DNA from: Cepaea nemoralis
Taxonomy: Eukaryota; Mollusca; Gastropoda; Stylommatophora; Helicidae
Reading direction: 5' to 3'
Assembly (NCBI GenBank): GCA_014155875.1
Contig: JACEFZ010025058.1
Coordinates: 3,207,001-3,271,000 of the forward strand
Length of the DNA: 64,000 nucleotides
The position numbers and the translations under genes are program-made. Under the pieces are notes generated by a model. It made no database searches. It saw only the letters and a list, made by a program, of their open reading frames with translations, and had not been told where the DNA came from. Below, one piece after another: positions 1 through 10,530 of this stretch (the stretch's first letter is position 1; the number at the start of each line of letters is the position of its first letter).

Positions 1-99
1 CTTTGCATCTTTCCGCAGAAACCTAGTTCCAATGCTAATATATGTTTTTCAATGTGTCGGCTCATTACCACATTTCACATCCTGACAAAAGTACAGGTT

Positions 100-1690
100 C
101 TATGTTCCACTCCAACAGTCAAATAAGAAAAAATGTTAGCCAAATTATTAAAATGTTGGCCAAATATAGAAATATATCGACCAGACGTATAAAGTATAGT
201 AAAATATGTTAGCCAAACTTATAAAACTCGTGGTCAAAATAAGAAATATCTCAACCAAGCGTATAAGAAATAGGAAAAAATGTTAGCCAAATTATTAAAA
301 TGTTGGCCAAATATAGAAATATATCGACCAGACGTATAAAATATAGTAAAATTTGTTAGCCAAACTTATAAAACTCGGGGTCAAAATAAGAAATATCTCA
401 ACCAAGCGTATAAGAAATAGGAAAAAGGCTAGTCAAACTAATGAAAATGTTGGCCAAATACAGAAATATCTCGACCATCTTATAAAATGTAGGAAAAATT
501 GTTAGCCAAACTGACAAAATTGTTAGCCAAAATAGGAAACGTCTCGGCCAACTTATAAAATGTAGGAAAAATTGTTAGCTAAACTGACAAAACAGTTGGT
601 CAAAATAAGAAACGTCTCGACTAACATTATAAAAAGTAGGAAAAATTGTAACCAAATTAATTTAAAAAGGTGACCAAAATAGGAAATATCTAATCCATTC
701 TTATAAAACTTAGGAAAATGTGTTAACCTAATGAGAAAAATATCGCCCAATTGAAGAAAAAAGTTACACAAAACTTATAAAACTTAGGAAAATGTGTTAA
801 CCTAATGAGAAAAATATCGACCAATTGAAGAAAAAAGTTACACAAAACTTATAAAACTTAGGGAAATGTGTTAACCTAATGAGAAAAATATTGACCAAGT
901 AAAGAAAAACGTACACCAAACTCCTGAAAAGTAAGAAAATTTGTTAACCAAATGGGAAAAATATTGGCCAAGTGGAGAAATATCTCAACCATACTTATGA
1001 AAAGAAGGAAAATGTGTTAACCTAATGAGAAAAATATCGCCCAATTGAAGAAAAAAGTTACACAAAACTTATAAAACTTAGGAAAATGTGTTAACCTAAT
1101 GAGAAAAATATCGCCCAATTGAAGAAAAAAGTTACACAAAACTTATAAAACTTAGGAAAATGTGTTAACCTAATGAGAAAAATATTGACCAAGTAAAGAA
1201 AAACGTACACCAAACTTCTGAAAAGTAAGAAAATTTGTTAACCAAATGGGAAAAATATTGACCAAGTGGAGAAATATCTCAACCATACTTATGAAAAGGA
1301 GGAAAATGTGTTAACCAAATGGGAAAAATATTGGCCAAGTGGAGAAATATCGCAACCATACTTATGAAAATGAGGAAAATGTGTTAACCTAATGAGAAAA
1401 ATATCGCCCAAGTGAAGAAAAAAGTTACACAAAACTTATAAAACTTAGGAAAATGTGTTAACCTAATGAGAAAAATATTGACCAAGTAAAGAAAAACGTA
1501 CACCAAACTTCTGAAAAGTAAGAAAATTTGTTAACCAAAAGGGAAAAATATATGGGCTAAACTATGAAATATGTTGACCGAACTAAGAAAGTGTGTTAAC
1601 CAAAGGGGGAAAAATGTTGGTCAAAACATGAAACATCTCGACCAAACTTATAAATATCTCGTGTAAACTTATAAAAAAAAGTAGGAACAA
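100..1690 (+). repeat. AT-rich satellite, left arm
   Basis: Imperfect tandem array built on motifs such as ttaggaaaatgtgttaacc and gttggccaaatatagaaat. Clear 74-bp spacing is seen for the taggaaaatg motif (711, 785, 859), and the outer part has longer mixed units. No coding potential beyond short shadows. The same array occurs inverted at 4047-5637, and single diverged units occur at 55.70-55.92 kb. Confidence 0.85.
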
Positions 1691-2621
1691 ATATTGCTTC
1701 TGTAGTTATGTCAAACGTGTCTTGAACTTTTATCTGAACAGACATTTCACAAGACATAATCATCAACGTCAACACTTTCCCTCTTTTACATTACCGAAAG
1801 TTTCAACTTATCAGTCCAGTGTATCCACTAAAGAAGCACTTATGCATACTAATCACCCAGCTCTTCACACTCTTGGTTTTTTTTTTTTTCTAACGCAAAG
1901 TGTCTCTGTCTTTCATAGATAGCTTCACAACTTTTCTGTGTAGCACCACTAACAACTCCAAACCTTCGTTTCACATGAGCTCTAATGAAACAGTCATAAC
2001 AACATTTAGGGCAATCTGTGGCTCCACCTGGGATAGTTTCAATATCATCTGAGTATTCGTCAGCAAAGATCCACTTCCCATGGCTGATATCTTCAACTTT
2101 CTATACCACAATGTCTGCTACACTAACCTTCCATTGGTCCATCTTTCAACAATACAAAGAGTGTTCTCGAAGTCTAGCTAACATAACATTGCTTACTTTG
2201 TCCACCTCTATCACACTTTGTCATTTCACAGCTGCAATAGCGGCAATAGCGCAAGTCTGCAACCAACCAACAGTGTCTGTTATGAAGTCGACCTTTCTTA
2301 AAGCCACGTCTGCCTTACTGAACCCTTGAATACCCTCTACCACATCGTCTAACCGACTTTCAACATTTCATACCAAATAACATTAACATTCTCTTTGATT
2401 ACAGAACAACTGATTTTCTGCTGACTAAGCAGATTTTCCAACCCCGTGGAGATAAATCATATGCCCCCTAACCTACTAGGCGCTATTCTAGACAACGAAT
2501 ATGGTCATCGACCAGCACCCCTAGGCAGAACTTGAAAAAACAACAGAGCTTGGGTTATTGAGACGAATGAGTTGCATTCCTTGGACTACCAGAAAGACAT
2601 CAAACACAACAAACTCTTTCT

Positions 2622-2712
2622 TACTAACCCTAACACTAAGTTATCTCATCAACTAACCCTAACCCTAAACCTAAGTATACATCAACTAACCCTAACCCTA
2701 ACCCTAACTATA
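2622..2712 (+). repeat. Degenerate CCCTAA interstitial telomere-like block
   Basis: Short runs of (CCCTAA)2-3 separated by ctaacactaag and ctaagtatacatcaa. Animal telomeres are usually (TTAGGG)n, which makes this an interstitial telomere-like sequence. The mirror copy on the opposite strand is at 3024-3114. Confidence 0.75.
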
Positions 2713-2830
2713 CAACAAACTCTTTCTTAAGAGACATAGATACAAACCAGTGTTAGAAATGAAAAAGTAAAATTTATGTGATTACATTTTAATTAAAATT
2801 TAAAACTAATAAATCGCACTTTTATTGCGC

Positions 2831-2905
2831 GCTTCACTTAATATACAGTTATAGGGTAAGTATAGGTATAGGTTAGGTATAGGACATATATCAAGCTTAC
2901 ATCTT
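2831..2905. other. Unpaired centre of the inverted repeat
   Basis: A 75-bp spacer lies between the arms. It holds short gttaggtatagg-like runs that resemble degenerate TTAGGG-type repeats. The arm sequence next to it on both sides (aataaatcgcacttttattgcgc and its complement) would close a stable hairpin. Confidence 0.85.
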
Positions 2906-3023
2906 GCGCAATAAAAGTGCGATTTATTAGTTTTAAATTTTAATTAAAATGTAATCACATAAATTTTACTTTTTCATTTCTAACACTGGTTTGTATCTAT
3001 GTCTCTTAAGAAAGAGTTTGTTG

Positions 3024-3114
3024 TATAGTTAGGGTTAGGGTTAGGGTTAGTTGATGTATACTTAGGTTTAGGGTTAGGGTTAGTTGATGAGATAACTTAG
3101 TGTTAGGGTTAGTA
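3024..3114 (+). repeat. Degenerate TTAGGG interstitial telomere-like block
   Basis: Mirror copy of 2622-2712, reading (TTAGGG)n rightwards. The two blocks diverge from the palindrome centre as CCCTAA...centre...TTAGGG. A head-to-head telomere fusion would give the opposite order. Confidence 0.75.
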
Positions 3115-3479
3115 AGAAAGAGTTTGTTGTGTTTGATGTCTTTCTGGTAGTCCAAGGAATGCAACTCATTCGTCTCAATAACCCAAGCTCTGTTGTTTTT
3201 TCAAGTTCTGCCTAGGGGTGCTGGTCGATGACCATATTCGTTGTCTAGAATAGCGCCTAGTAGGTTAGGGGGCATATGATTTATCTCCACGGGGTTGGAA
3301 AATCTGCTTAGTCAGCAGAAAATCAGTTGTTCTGTAATCAAAGAGAATGTTAATGTTATTTGGTATGAAATGTTGAAAGTCGGTTAGACGATGTGGTAGA
3401 GGGTATTCAAGGGTTCAGTAAGGCAGACGTGGCTTTAAGAAAGGTCGACTTCATAACAGACACTGTTGGTTGGTTGCAG

Positions 3480-3888
3480 ACTTGCCGCTATTGCCGCTAT
3501 TGCAGCTGTGAAATGACAAAGTGTGATAGAGGTGGACAAAGTAAGCAATGTTATGTTAGCTAGACTTCGAGAACACTCTTTGTATTGTTGAAAGATGGAC
3601 CAATGGAAGGTTAGTGTAGCAGACATTGTGGTATAGAAAGTTGAAGATATCAGCCATGGGAAGTGGATCTTTGCTGACGAATACTCAGATGATATTGAAA
3701 CTATCCCAGGTGGAGCCACAGATTGCCCTAAATGTTGTTATGACTGTTTCATTAGAGCTCATGTGAAACGAAGGTTTGGAGTTGTTAGTGGTGCTACACA
3801 GAAAAGTTGTGAAGCTATCTATGAAAGACAGAGACACTTTGCGTTAGAAAAAAAAAAAAACCAAGAGTGTGAAGAGCTGGGTGATTAG
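3480..3888 (+). other. Possible decayed cysteine-rich coding exons (unassigned)
   Basis: I do not recognise a gene. From 3664 to 3888 the plus strand is open and dense in charged and cysteine residues (DCPKCCYDC near 3722, then a stop tag at 3886). From about 3480 another open stretch reads TCRYCRYCSCEMTKC; it is preceded by an acceptor-like ttggttggttgcag and followed by a donor-like gtaagc near 3540. The two stretches do not join in one clean frame. The inverted copy lies in the left arm at about 1848-2256 on the minus strand. It could be exapted or decayed exon sequence carried by the repeat, or chance. Confidence 0.2.
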
Positions 3889-4046
3889 TATGCATAAGTG
3901 CTTCTTTAGTGGATACACTGGACTGATAAGTTGAAACTTTCGGTAATGTAAAAGAGGGAAAGTGTTGACGTTGATGATTATGTCTTGTGAAATGTCTGTT
4001 CAGATAAAAGTTCAAGACACGTTTGACATAACTACAGAAGCAATAT

Positions 4047-5637
4047 TTGTTCCTACTTTTTTTTATAAGTTTACACGAGATATTTATAAGTTTGGTCGAG
4101 ATGTTTCATGTTTTGACCAACATTTTTCCCCCTTTGGTTAACACACTTTCTTAGTTCGGTCAACATATTTCATAGTTTAGCCCATATATTTTTCCCTTTT
4201 GGTTAACAAATTTTCTTACTTTTCAGAAGTTTGGTGTACGTTTTTCTTTACTTGGTCAATATTTTTCTCATTAGGTTAACACATTTTCCTAAGTTTTATA
4301 AGTTTTGTGTAACTTTTTTCTTCACTTGGGCGATATTTTTCTCATTAGGTTAACACATTTTCCTCATTTTCATAAGTATGGTTGCGATATTTCTCCACTT
4401 GGCCAATATTTTTCCCATTTGGTTAACACATTTTCCTCCTTTTCATAAGTATGGTTGAGATATTTCTCCACTTGGTCAATATTTTTCCCATTTGGTTAAC
4501 AAATTTTCTTACTTTTCAGAAGTTTGGTGTACGTTTTTCTTTACTTGGTCAATATTTTTCTCATTAGGTTAACACATTTTCCTAAGTTTTATAAGTTTTG
4601 TGTAACTTTTTTCTTCAATTGGGCGATATTTTTCTCATTAGGTTAACACATTTTCCTAAGTTTTATAAGTTTTGTGTAACTTTTTTCTTCAATTGGGCGA
4701 TATTTTTCTCATTAGGTTAACACATTTTCCTTCTTTTCATAAGTATGGTTGAGATATTTCTCCACTTGGCCAATATTTTTCCCATTTGGTTAACAAATTT
4801 TCTTACTTTTCAGGAGTTTGGTGTACGTTTTTCTTTACTTGGTCAATATTTTTCTCATTAGGTTAACACATTTCCCTAAGTTTTATAAGTTTTGTGTAAC
4901 TTTTTTCTTCAATTGGTCGATATTTTTCTCATTAGGTTAACACATTTTCCTAAGTTTTATAAGTTTTGTGTAACTTTTTTCTTCAATTGGGCGATATTTT
5001 TCTCATTAGGTTAACACATTTTCCTAAGTTTTATAAGAATGGATTAGATATTTCCTATTTTGGTCACCTTTTTAAATTAATTTGGTTACAATTTTTCCTA
5101 CTTTTTATAATGTTAGTCGAGACGTTTCTTATTTTGACCAACTGTTTTGTCAGTTTAGCTAACAATTTTTCCTACATTTTATAAGTTGGCCGAGACGTTT
5201 CCTATTTTGGCTAACAATTTTGTCAGTTTGGCTAACAATTTTTCCTACATTTTATAAGATGGTCGAGATATTTCTGTATTTGGCCAACATTTTCATTAGT
5301 TTGACTAGCCTTTTTCCTATTTCTTATACGCTTGGTTGAGATATTTCTTATTTTGACCCCGAGTTTTATAAGTTTGGCTAACAAATTTTACTATATTTTA
5401 TACGTCTGGTCGATATATTTCTATATTTGGCCAACATTTTAATAATTTGGCTAACATTTTTTCCTATTTCTTATACGCTTGGTTGAGATATTTCTTATTT
5501 TGACCACGAGTTTTATAAGTTTGGCTAACATATTTTACTATACTTTATACGTCTGGTCGATATATTTCTATATTTGGCCAACATTTTAATAATTTGGCTA
5601 ACATTTTTTCTTATTTGACTGTTGGAGTGGAACATAG
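4047..5637 (-). repeat. AT-rich satellite, right arm
   Basis: Mirror copy of the array at 100-1690, with the same 74-bp spacing read on the opposite strand (ggttaacacattttcctaag motif). Confidence 0.85.
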
Positions 5638-6420
5638 AACCTGTACTTTTGTCAGGATGTGAAATGTGGTAATGAGCCGACACATTGAAAAACATATATT
5701 AGCATTGGAACTAGGTTTCTGCGGAAAGATGCAAAGACCCCCTTTGGCCAGGCAGAAGAATTAATGAAAGTGTAAATGTCTGCTCTGAGAAGCGATAACT
5801 TTGCTGGTCAGGACAGCGGGTACGTGATATGTCATGTTATATGAGAAGCCTAAGACTGATCCGGGGAAGCTTGTTGTGTTCACGGGTAATATTATATGAT
5901 AAATATAGCTAAACACTCGTCGGTGTATGACCCGATAGATGTTAAGTAAAAGGTACACCTCCCCCAACTGGCCTCGGTGCTCACATCTCTCCTCTATGTC
6001 TATGAGAACGCGTTAGTTGAATACTGTGATGACTTGATTATAGTTGTGTATATTATATTCGAAAATGCATTGTGGTGTATAAAGGCCTTGGTAGTAGTAG
6101 TTTCGTGTTCTTTACTGTTACTTGGTGACCCTATGACGACTCGGAAATAGAAAAGCGAGAGAATGAACACCCTTTTAAACCTCCGACGCCCTGTTGACGA
6201 GGGGGCAGAATCACTCCCGTACATGGTGGTCATCACGAATTAGGTCCCCTGGTTCGATCGCCAACATAATACCGTTTTTTTTCTGTAGTATCCCTCTTAA
6301 CCACGTGTCTCGGTTGTATCCATACGCATGTGACAGATACAACGCCCTCTTTGCCCGGATGTAGCCGTTTCCCACATGTTCATATACAGTGTGATAATAT
6401 ACGTCTATCTTGTGAGTTAT
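5600..6420 (+). repeat. Interspersed repeat, copy 1 (partner at 55.69 kb)
   Basis: Collinear with about 55,690-56,730: shared aagatgcaaagacccc, ggtacacctcccccaactggc/ggtacgccttccccgattggc, ctcacatctctcctctatgtctatgaga, and cactcccgtacatggtggtcatc. Divergence looks like some 15-20% with small indels. No convincing gene. It begins in a LINE D remnant and runs through AT-rich non-coding sequence. Confidence 0.7.
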
Positions 6421-6639
6421 CGGTTTACTTCTACCACACTAATGCATACGAGTAGAGACATGGAGCTTGAAATGGGGAAACGGTAGCCGTGAGCATAAAA
6501 GGAAAGAAAAAAATGTCTGATAGGAGGTGACTTTACAGCGTTGGAACAAGAATCGTTGTGATGAAGGTTGTCTTTTGCAAATTGGAAAACATACTGACTA
6601 ATATAAAGTTGACAACTGTAATGAGAAATAAAAGGAGTG

Positions 6640-6770
6640 TTTAAGTACTACATAGAACCCGTACTTTAGTATGACTGTGAAGCGTGGTCAATGAGCAGAC
6701 AAGTTGAAAAGCCTCTAATGCCAGTGGCGTTGTGGATTCTGAGACATAGTTTTTAAAAAGTTCACTAGAC
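6640..6770 (+). pseudogene. LINE D reverse transcriptase thumb fragment
   Basis: Conceptual translation gives YIEPVL, a stop, then YDCE.W and later LWILRH. It matches, block for block, the IEPVLLYGCETW...MWFLRKM segment of the LINE D copy at 59.29-59.40 kb. Short, broken by a stop and frameshifts, 5' and 3' truncated. Confidence 0.6.
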
Positions 6771-6817
6771 ACCCGCATGAAACTCCCTCCAAATACTACA
6801 AGGCAACATGACAAAAC

Positions 6818-8236
6818 ATGGCAATGGTCAACCCAACAAAGGCAACAGTGACTTGGTTCTCGTTGAATAATCATATTGTCAACAATCCAACACCAACTGT
6901 AATGCTGTGTTCAGAGACGGTGGAAAGAACGCAGGCAATGAATTACCTGGGGATACGGTTTGATCGAAGCCTTGCTTATAATGTGCACATAGACCAGGTG
7001 ATAACAAAGGCCAAGCGGGGCTTGGCAACGATGCGGGTGATGGCGGCAGCAAACTGTGCGCAGCGCCATCTATGTCTTCTGTACGAGGGGCTGGTCATGT
7101 CTGTTTTGGAGTATGCAATGGCAATCCTGACTCTCAGCCATAAGCAGATAGAAAGGATGGAAAGGATACAGAATGAAGCTATGCGCATTATTCTTGGATG
7201 TACAAGAGATACAGCATGCAGGGCGATGCGCTACCTTCTTGATTTTCCAACCATTGAAGAGAGAATGCAAGTTTGCAGGGCACGCGCCTACCTCAGAATT
7301 AACGCAAACACACAGCATCCACTGCATAGTGAAATTAGGAAGGTGAAGGGCAGCAGGTTAAAAAGAGGACGGTCGTGGATGGGTCAAGCCGAAGACATTC
7401 TTCAACAGGTGTGTTCACTTGAGGACTTAGAACCTGGCGAGGAGTGGGTGCAAGTGCCAACAGACTTCTGCACATACTTTTCAGTTTGCATCCAACTAGA
7501 CAGAAAATGCAGACAAGAAAATCCGGCTGCTGTGGAGGCTGAAGTACAAGCGTTGATTTTCGAGAATTCGCTAGACAGTGACGCGGTCATCTACACAGAT
7601 GGGTCGGTCGTCCGACATGTGAGAAGCTCATGGGCCTTTACAGCTCGGGCCGGAGGGAGAATTGTGAAGGAGGACTCTGGTGCTTTCACTGAAACCACAA
7701 GTAGCCTGACCATGGAAGTCATGGCAGTAAGTAAAGCAATAACATGGCTCGAGACACAGACATTCACTAGGGCTTGTTTCCTTAGCGACTCAATGAACAT
7801 GATCAAGAGGATAGAGGAGGGGTCGATCCGAAGAGAATGGTTGCTGTCTCTGGAGCGGTCTCGGCTGGCAAAGATTAGTTTCATCTTCGTGCCAGGTCAT
7901 GCGGGAGTACAAGGAAATGAGCGGGCTGACAAGCTCGCAGGTGAGGCTACTGTGGAGGGCGGACGCGCCATGGACCAGGCTGACATTCTGAATGCTCTAC
8001 GAGAAGTGAGACTTTTGCAAGAACCAAGTGATGACTGTGAATCTACAACAATGGCCAGACTGCGAGAGCAGCAAATTAAAAGAGGGGTGGCCAAACAAGA
8101 ACACTACGCAGGAAGCCAAAGAAGATTGATAAACCAACACAGAACTGGCGTCGTTAGCCGCTACACGCTGCGGGATTTGCTGAGGAGGGGATCCGAGCAC
8201 TTATGGACTGAATGGTCCGATGTGCAACGAGGATGA
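6818..8236 (+). CDS. LINE A polyprotein C-terminus: RT thumb plus RNase H
   Basis: 472 codons without interruption. Residues ~5-215 are the RT thumb and connection of a non-LTR retrotransposon, with MNYLGIRFDRS, an RMERIQNEAMR helix and CTRD. Residues ~255-385 are an RNase H1 domain with all expected catalytic residues: YTDGS (Asp), TMEVMAV (Glu), LSDSM (Asp) and PGHAGVQGNERADKLAG (His and Asp). RNase H in this family degrades the RNA strand of the RNA:DNA hybrid during retrotransposition. A C-terminal tail of ~85 residues follows. The initiator ATG at 6818 straddles the upstream TSD, so it is a chance start; the true polyprotein begins ~2.3 kb upstream in complete copies. Not expected to be mobile alone. 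Confidence 0.85.
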   Translation: MAMVNPTKATVTWFSLNNHIVNNPTPTVMLCSETVERTQAMNYLGIRFDRSLAYNVHIDQVITKAKRGLATMRVMAAANCAQRHLCLLYEGLVMSVLEYAMAILTLSHKQIERMERIQNEAMRIILGCTRDTACRAMRYLLDFPTIEERMQVCRARAYLRINANTQHPLHSEIRKVKGSRLKRGRSWMGQAEDILQQVCSLEDLEPGEEWVQVPTDFCTYFSVCIQLDRKCRQENPAAVEAEVQALIFENSLDSDAVIYTDGSVVRHVRSSWAFTARAGGRIVKEDSGAFTETTSSLTMEVMAVSKAITWLETQTFTRACFLSDSMNMIKRIEEGSIRREWLLSLERSRLAKISFIFVPGHAGVQGNERADKLAGEATVEGGRAMDQADILNALREVRLLQEPSDDCESTTMARLREQQIKRGVAKQEHYAGSQRRLINQHRTGVVSRYTLRDLLRRGSEHLWTEWSDVQRG

Positions 8237-8269
8237 TCTGTCGACTAACTAACTAACTAACTAACTATA
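6820..8269 (+). mobile_element. 5'-truncated LINE A (RNase H family) with 9-bp TSD
   Basis: The insertion is bounded by ACAAAACAT at 6811-6819 and again at 8270-8278. The 3' end is a (CTAA)n tail (8244-8266) instead of poly(A). The same tail ends the full-length-sized copy at 51,077-54,873 (minus strand). Truncation removes the endonuclease and the RT palm, as expected from incomplete target-primed reverse transcription. The intact ORF and TSD suggest a fairly recent insertion. Confidence 0.9.
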
Positions 8270-8278
8270 ACAAAACAT

Positions 8279-9060
8279 ACAACGTAGCAGACACATAGAT
8301 ACTATACCAGCTCTGTAAGGCACCATACTTTGATAATGTAGACATAACGGCCGCTTTCTAATAATACTGCACACATCTATAAGCAGTGGTAAACCCGTAT
8401 ACACAGATACACGATACTATCCTACAGTAGACCCTAGCCATGTTCGCAGTGCAGCTATATAGAGGCATGTCTGAGTTGATGTGAAATATTTTTGGTTATT
8501 TTTACACCCGGATGTAATAGGCGACAAGTCACAACACAGCTACGATGCGCTGGCAGGGGTGACCTTATCAACTTCACATACTGGTCAATCTATATACACC
8601 ACCCAATAACATAGTACATCATCTGTCTTCAAGCCACAAGCGTTTTCAATGTCACAAGAATAACGAACTACTGATATTTAAGATCAGAGTGGCACATGCT
8701 GATACTGTTTGTGATATCTCCTACTCATACCACCTGTTTTAACTAAATAAGGACACATACACCTAGCCCATAATCTCCAATCGGCAATTATGAGAAAAAA
8801 TCGAGGGTAGTGTTATTGATTTTTATTGGATGTCCCGACAATAGGTGTTAATCTTTTAATCCCCTTCCAACCTTTATATGAACATTTATTAATATCGCGA
8901 ACTATTTGCAATGGCGGAGATATAAGAAATATTATTAACCTGACTTGGTCATTACGATGACGATAATCCCCTGGATTAGCCGTTATAAGAATAAGTATTG
9001 ATTTTTGGCAACACCTGTTGAGGTCATATTCTGAATGTTAAGTTAGCTTATATTTTGTGA
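8279..9060. other. No feature seen
   Basis: AT-rich sequence without coding signal, tandem structure or recognisable element, between LINE A and the SINE-like debris. Confidence 0.6.
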
Positions 9061-9089
9061 CTCGTAGGTACAATGGTGAAATCTGCTGC

Positions 9090-9420
9090 CTGTGTTTTTC
9101 ATCAGCGGTGGGACTTGTGGCCGCGACGACACCCACACCTTGATGACTGGAAATCTTACCCACGACAAAGTTCCGAGATTCGAACCTGTCACTTCCAATT
9201 TGTCTGGGGTACCCCCTAAACATACTCCGCAACCAGCACACCACCTCTACTTTTCTAAACATAACCGGGTTAATAACAACCGAGCTCGAAATCACAACTA
9301 AGTAACCACATATTATCAATATTTCTTCTACCACTAGACCACCCTACTGGGATTCGAACCCGATGATAGTGTTCGGAAGCGTTTATCTAGTTAATCATCC
9401 ACTCACCCCACCCCTTAACA
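9090..9420 (-). repeat. tRNA-derived SINE-like debris
   Basis: Two Pol III B-box-like motifs lie on the minus strand: gacaggttcgaatctc near 9173-9190 and catcgggttcgaatccc near 9346-9363. The sequence beside the second resembles a tRNA anticodon arm. No complete tRNA fold, no poly(A) and no TSD found, so these are probably old SINE or tRNA-like fragments. Confidence 0.3.
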
Positions 9421-9454
9421 ATGAATATCACAAAGTCATACCCACTAAAACCAT

Positions 9455-9665
9455 CGGCCATCTTTACACTTTCAATGTTTTCATTTGAAGAGCTGTAACC
9501 GGTATGCTGATAGTATTTAAGTCCCAGCCACTATAGATAATAGTAACCCCGTTATAACAAACAGTCGACCCCTTTACAATAGACATATAATGAAAATATC
9601 CTTGGTCTTCTGACGACCGACGCCAAAATTATGCGTTGAATGTGTCGGTTGTAGACCTCCATGCC
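9455..9665 (+). repeat. Interspersed repeat with partners at 56.78 and 57.02 kb
   Basis: The stretch with gatagtgtttaag, ataataaacagtcgac-like, tttacaatagacatataa, cttctgacgaccga and gtagacctcc recurs at about 56,784-56,955 and, more diverged, at 57,020-57,195. A related start (gttttcatttgaagaggtgtaa) also opens the 508-bp duplication at 10,023. No coding signal. Confidence 0.6.
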
Positions 9666-9960
9666 TATATTTACCCACTTCTCCACTCGATCACCCTGGC
9701 TTTTACCAAGGAACGGGCGTAATTATCCAACCAATCCGCCCTTCGCCCACCTCTTAACAAGGATCAGAAGCAGTTATTTAGCTATTTGTACACTCACCAA
9801 CCCCTTGACAACGACCTGGAGCCTTTATCTAGCAACTCCTCTGTCTCTTAGCAAGGAACCGACGCATTTACTTAGCCACTTCGCCACTCGCCCATCCCTT
9901 TAAATTGTTCGGAAGCTGTTATATAGGTACATCACCACTCACCAACCCCTTAACAACGAA
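9666..9960 (+). repeat. Degenerate ~60-bp minisatellite
   Basis: Phrases such as ccactcgcccatccctt, cttaacaaggaac and gcatttacttagccacttc recur at roughly 60-70-bp spacing, four to five times, with heavy divergence. The motif resembles the tRNA-like sequence at 9346-9420, so the array may have grown from it. Confidence 0.45.
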
Positions 9961-10022
9961 TACCACGAAGCCACGCCACCTTACAACCGTTACTACAGGC
10001 CATCTTTACTTTTTTAAGGTTT

Positions 10023-10530
10023 TCATTTGAAGAGGTGTAATCTATATGATGATAGTTTTATAAGCCACTACGACCCACTACAGCTCATATACACGCCATA
10101 TTTACCTTTTTACTTATTACAATTTTCATATCACACCCGGTGCGCCTCGAGGGTTCGAACCGTCTAGCCCCACCACCCACACTCGTCACTGACCGGCTTG
10201 TGGTCACTCAGATATGACTGGCCATGTGGTTACTACAAGACACTGACTGGGTTCAAACCGCACCCAAGCGACTGTCGCCCGTGCTCGCTCCTGCGACTGC
10301 CCCGCGCGCGCCTCTGATTGTCTTTTATTTATTTTATTTTTTTAATTAGTTAAAATATTATACACACACACTCAGTTATCTGCTCTTAGAAAAACATGTC
10401 TTTTATTAGAATTATCGACCCTTACATATGACCTAAGTACCCTACCCTACCCTACCCAACACACCCCAGCTCCGAGACCGAAAAGGATTGGGGTCAATCC
10501 TTAGAGGTCAATCCTGAAAATATAATTAGT
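10023..10530 (+). repeat. 508-bp tandem duplication, copy 1
   Basis: Repeated immediately at 10,531-11,038 with no difference found by eye. Each copy contains a minus-strand-like B-box (gggttcgaaccgt), a second gggttcaaaccg, a GC-rich segment ending gcgcgcgcc, and a ccctaccctaccctaccc run. Confidence 0.9.

Larger units (their letters stand above)
1..2830 (+). repeat. Left arm of a 5.7-kb inverted repeat
   Basis: The reverse complement of this arm is the segment 2906-5736. Outer positions pair as x with 5737-x, and inner ones as 5736-x. The change is one missing G in the left arm near 2256 (agcgcaag here, agcggcaag in the right arm). That is the only arm difference I found, so the arms are more than 99.9% identical. 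The arm starts at base 1 and may continue left of the window. Its outermost ~110 bp reads, on the minus strand, as a decayed LINE D fragment. Confidence 0.95.
2906..5736 (-). repeat. Right arm of the 5.7-kb inverted repeat
   Basis: Reverse complement of 1-2830. The arm passes without a break into 5737-6420. That flank also follows this arm end in the diverged copy at 55.69-56.73 kb, so the right arm plus flank looks like the ancestral order and the left arm like the added inverted copy. Its last ~110 bp is a LINE D thumb fragment reading IEPVLL.GCE.W and then a stop. Confidence 0.95.

Noticed and set aside
1722..2329. Short plus-strand ORFs in the left palindrome arm
   Set aside because: They are antisense to the better-looking cysteine-rich stretches, contain a poly-T derived Phe run, and lack motifs.
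2622..3114. Head-to-head telomere fusion
   Set aside because: The repeats point outward (CCCTAA then TTAGGG), the wrong order for a fusion.
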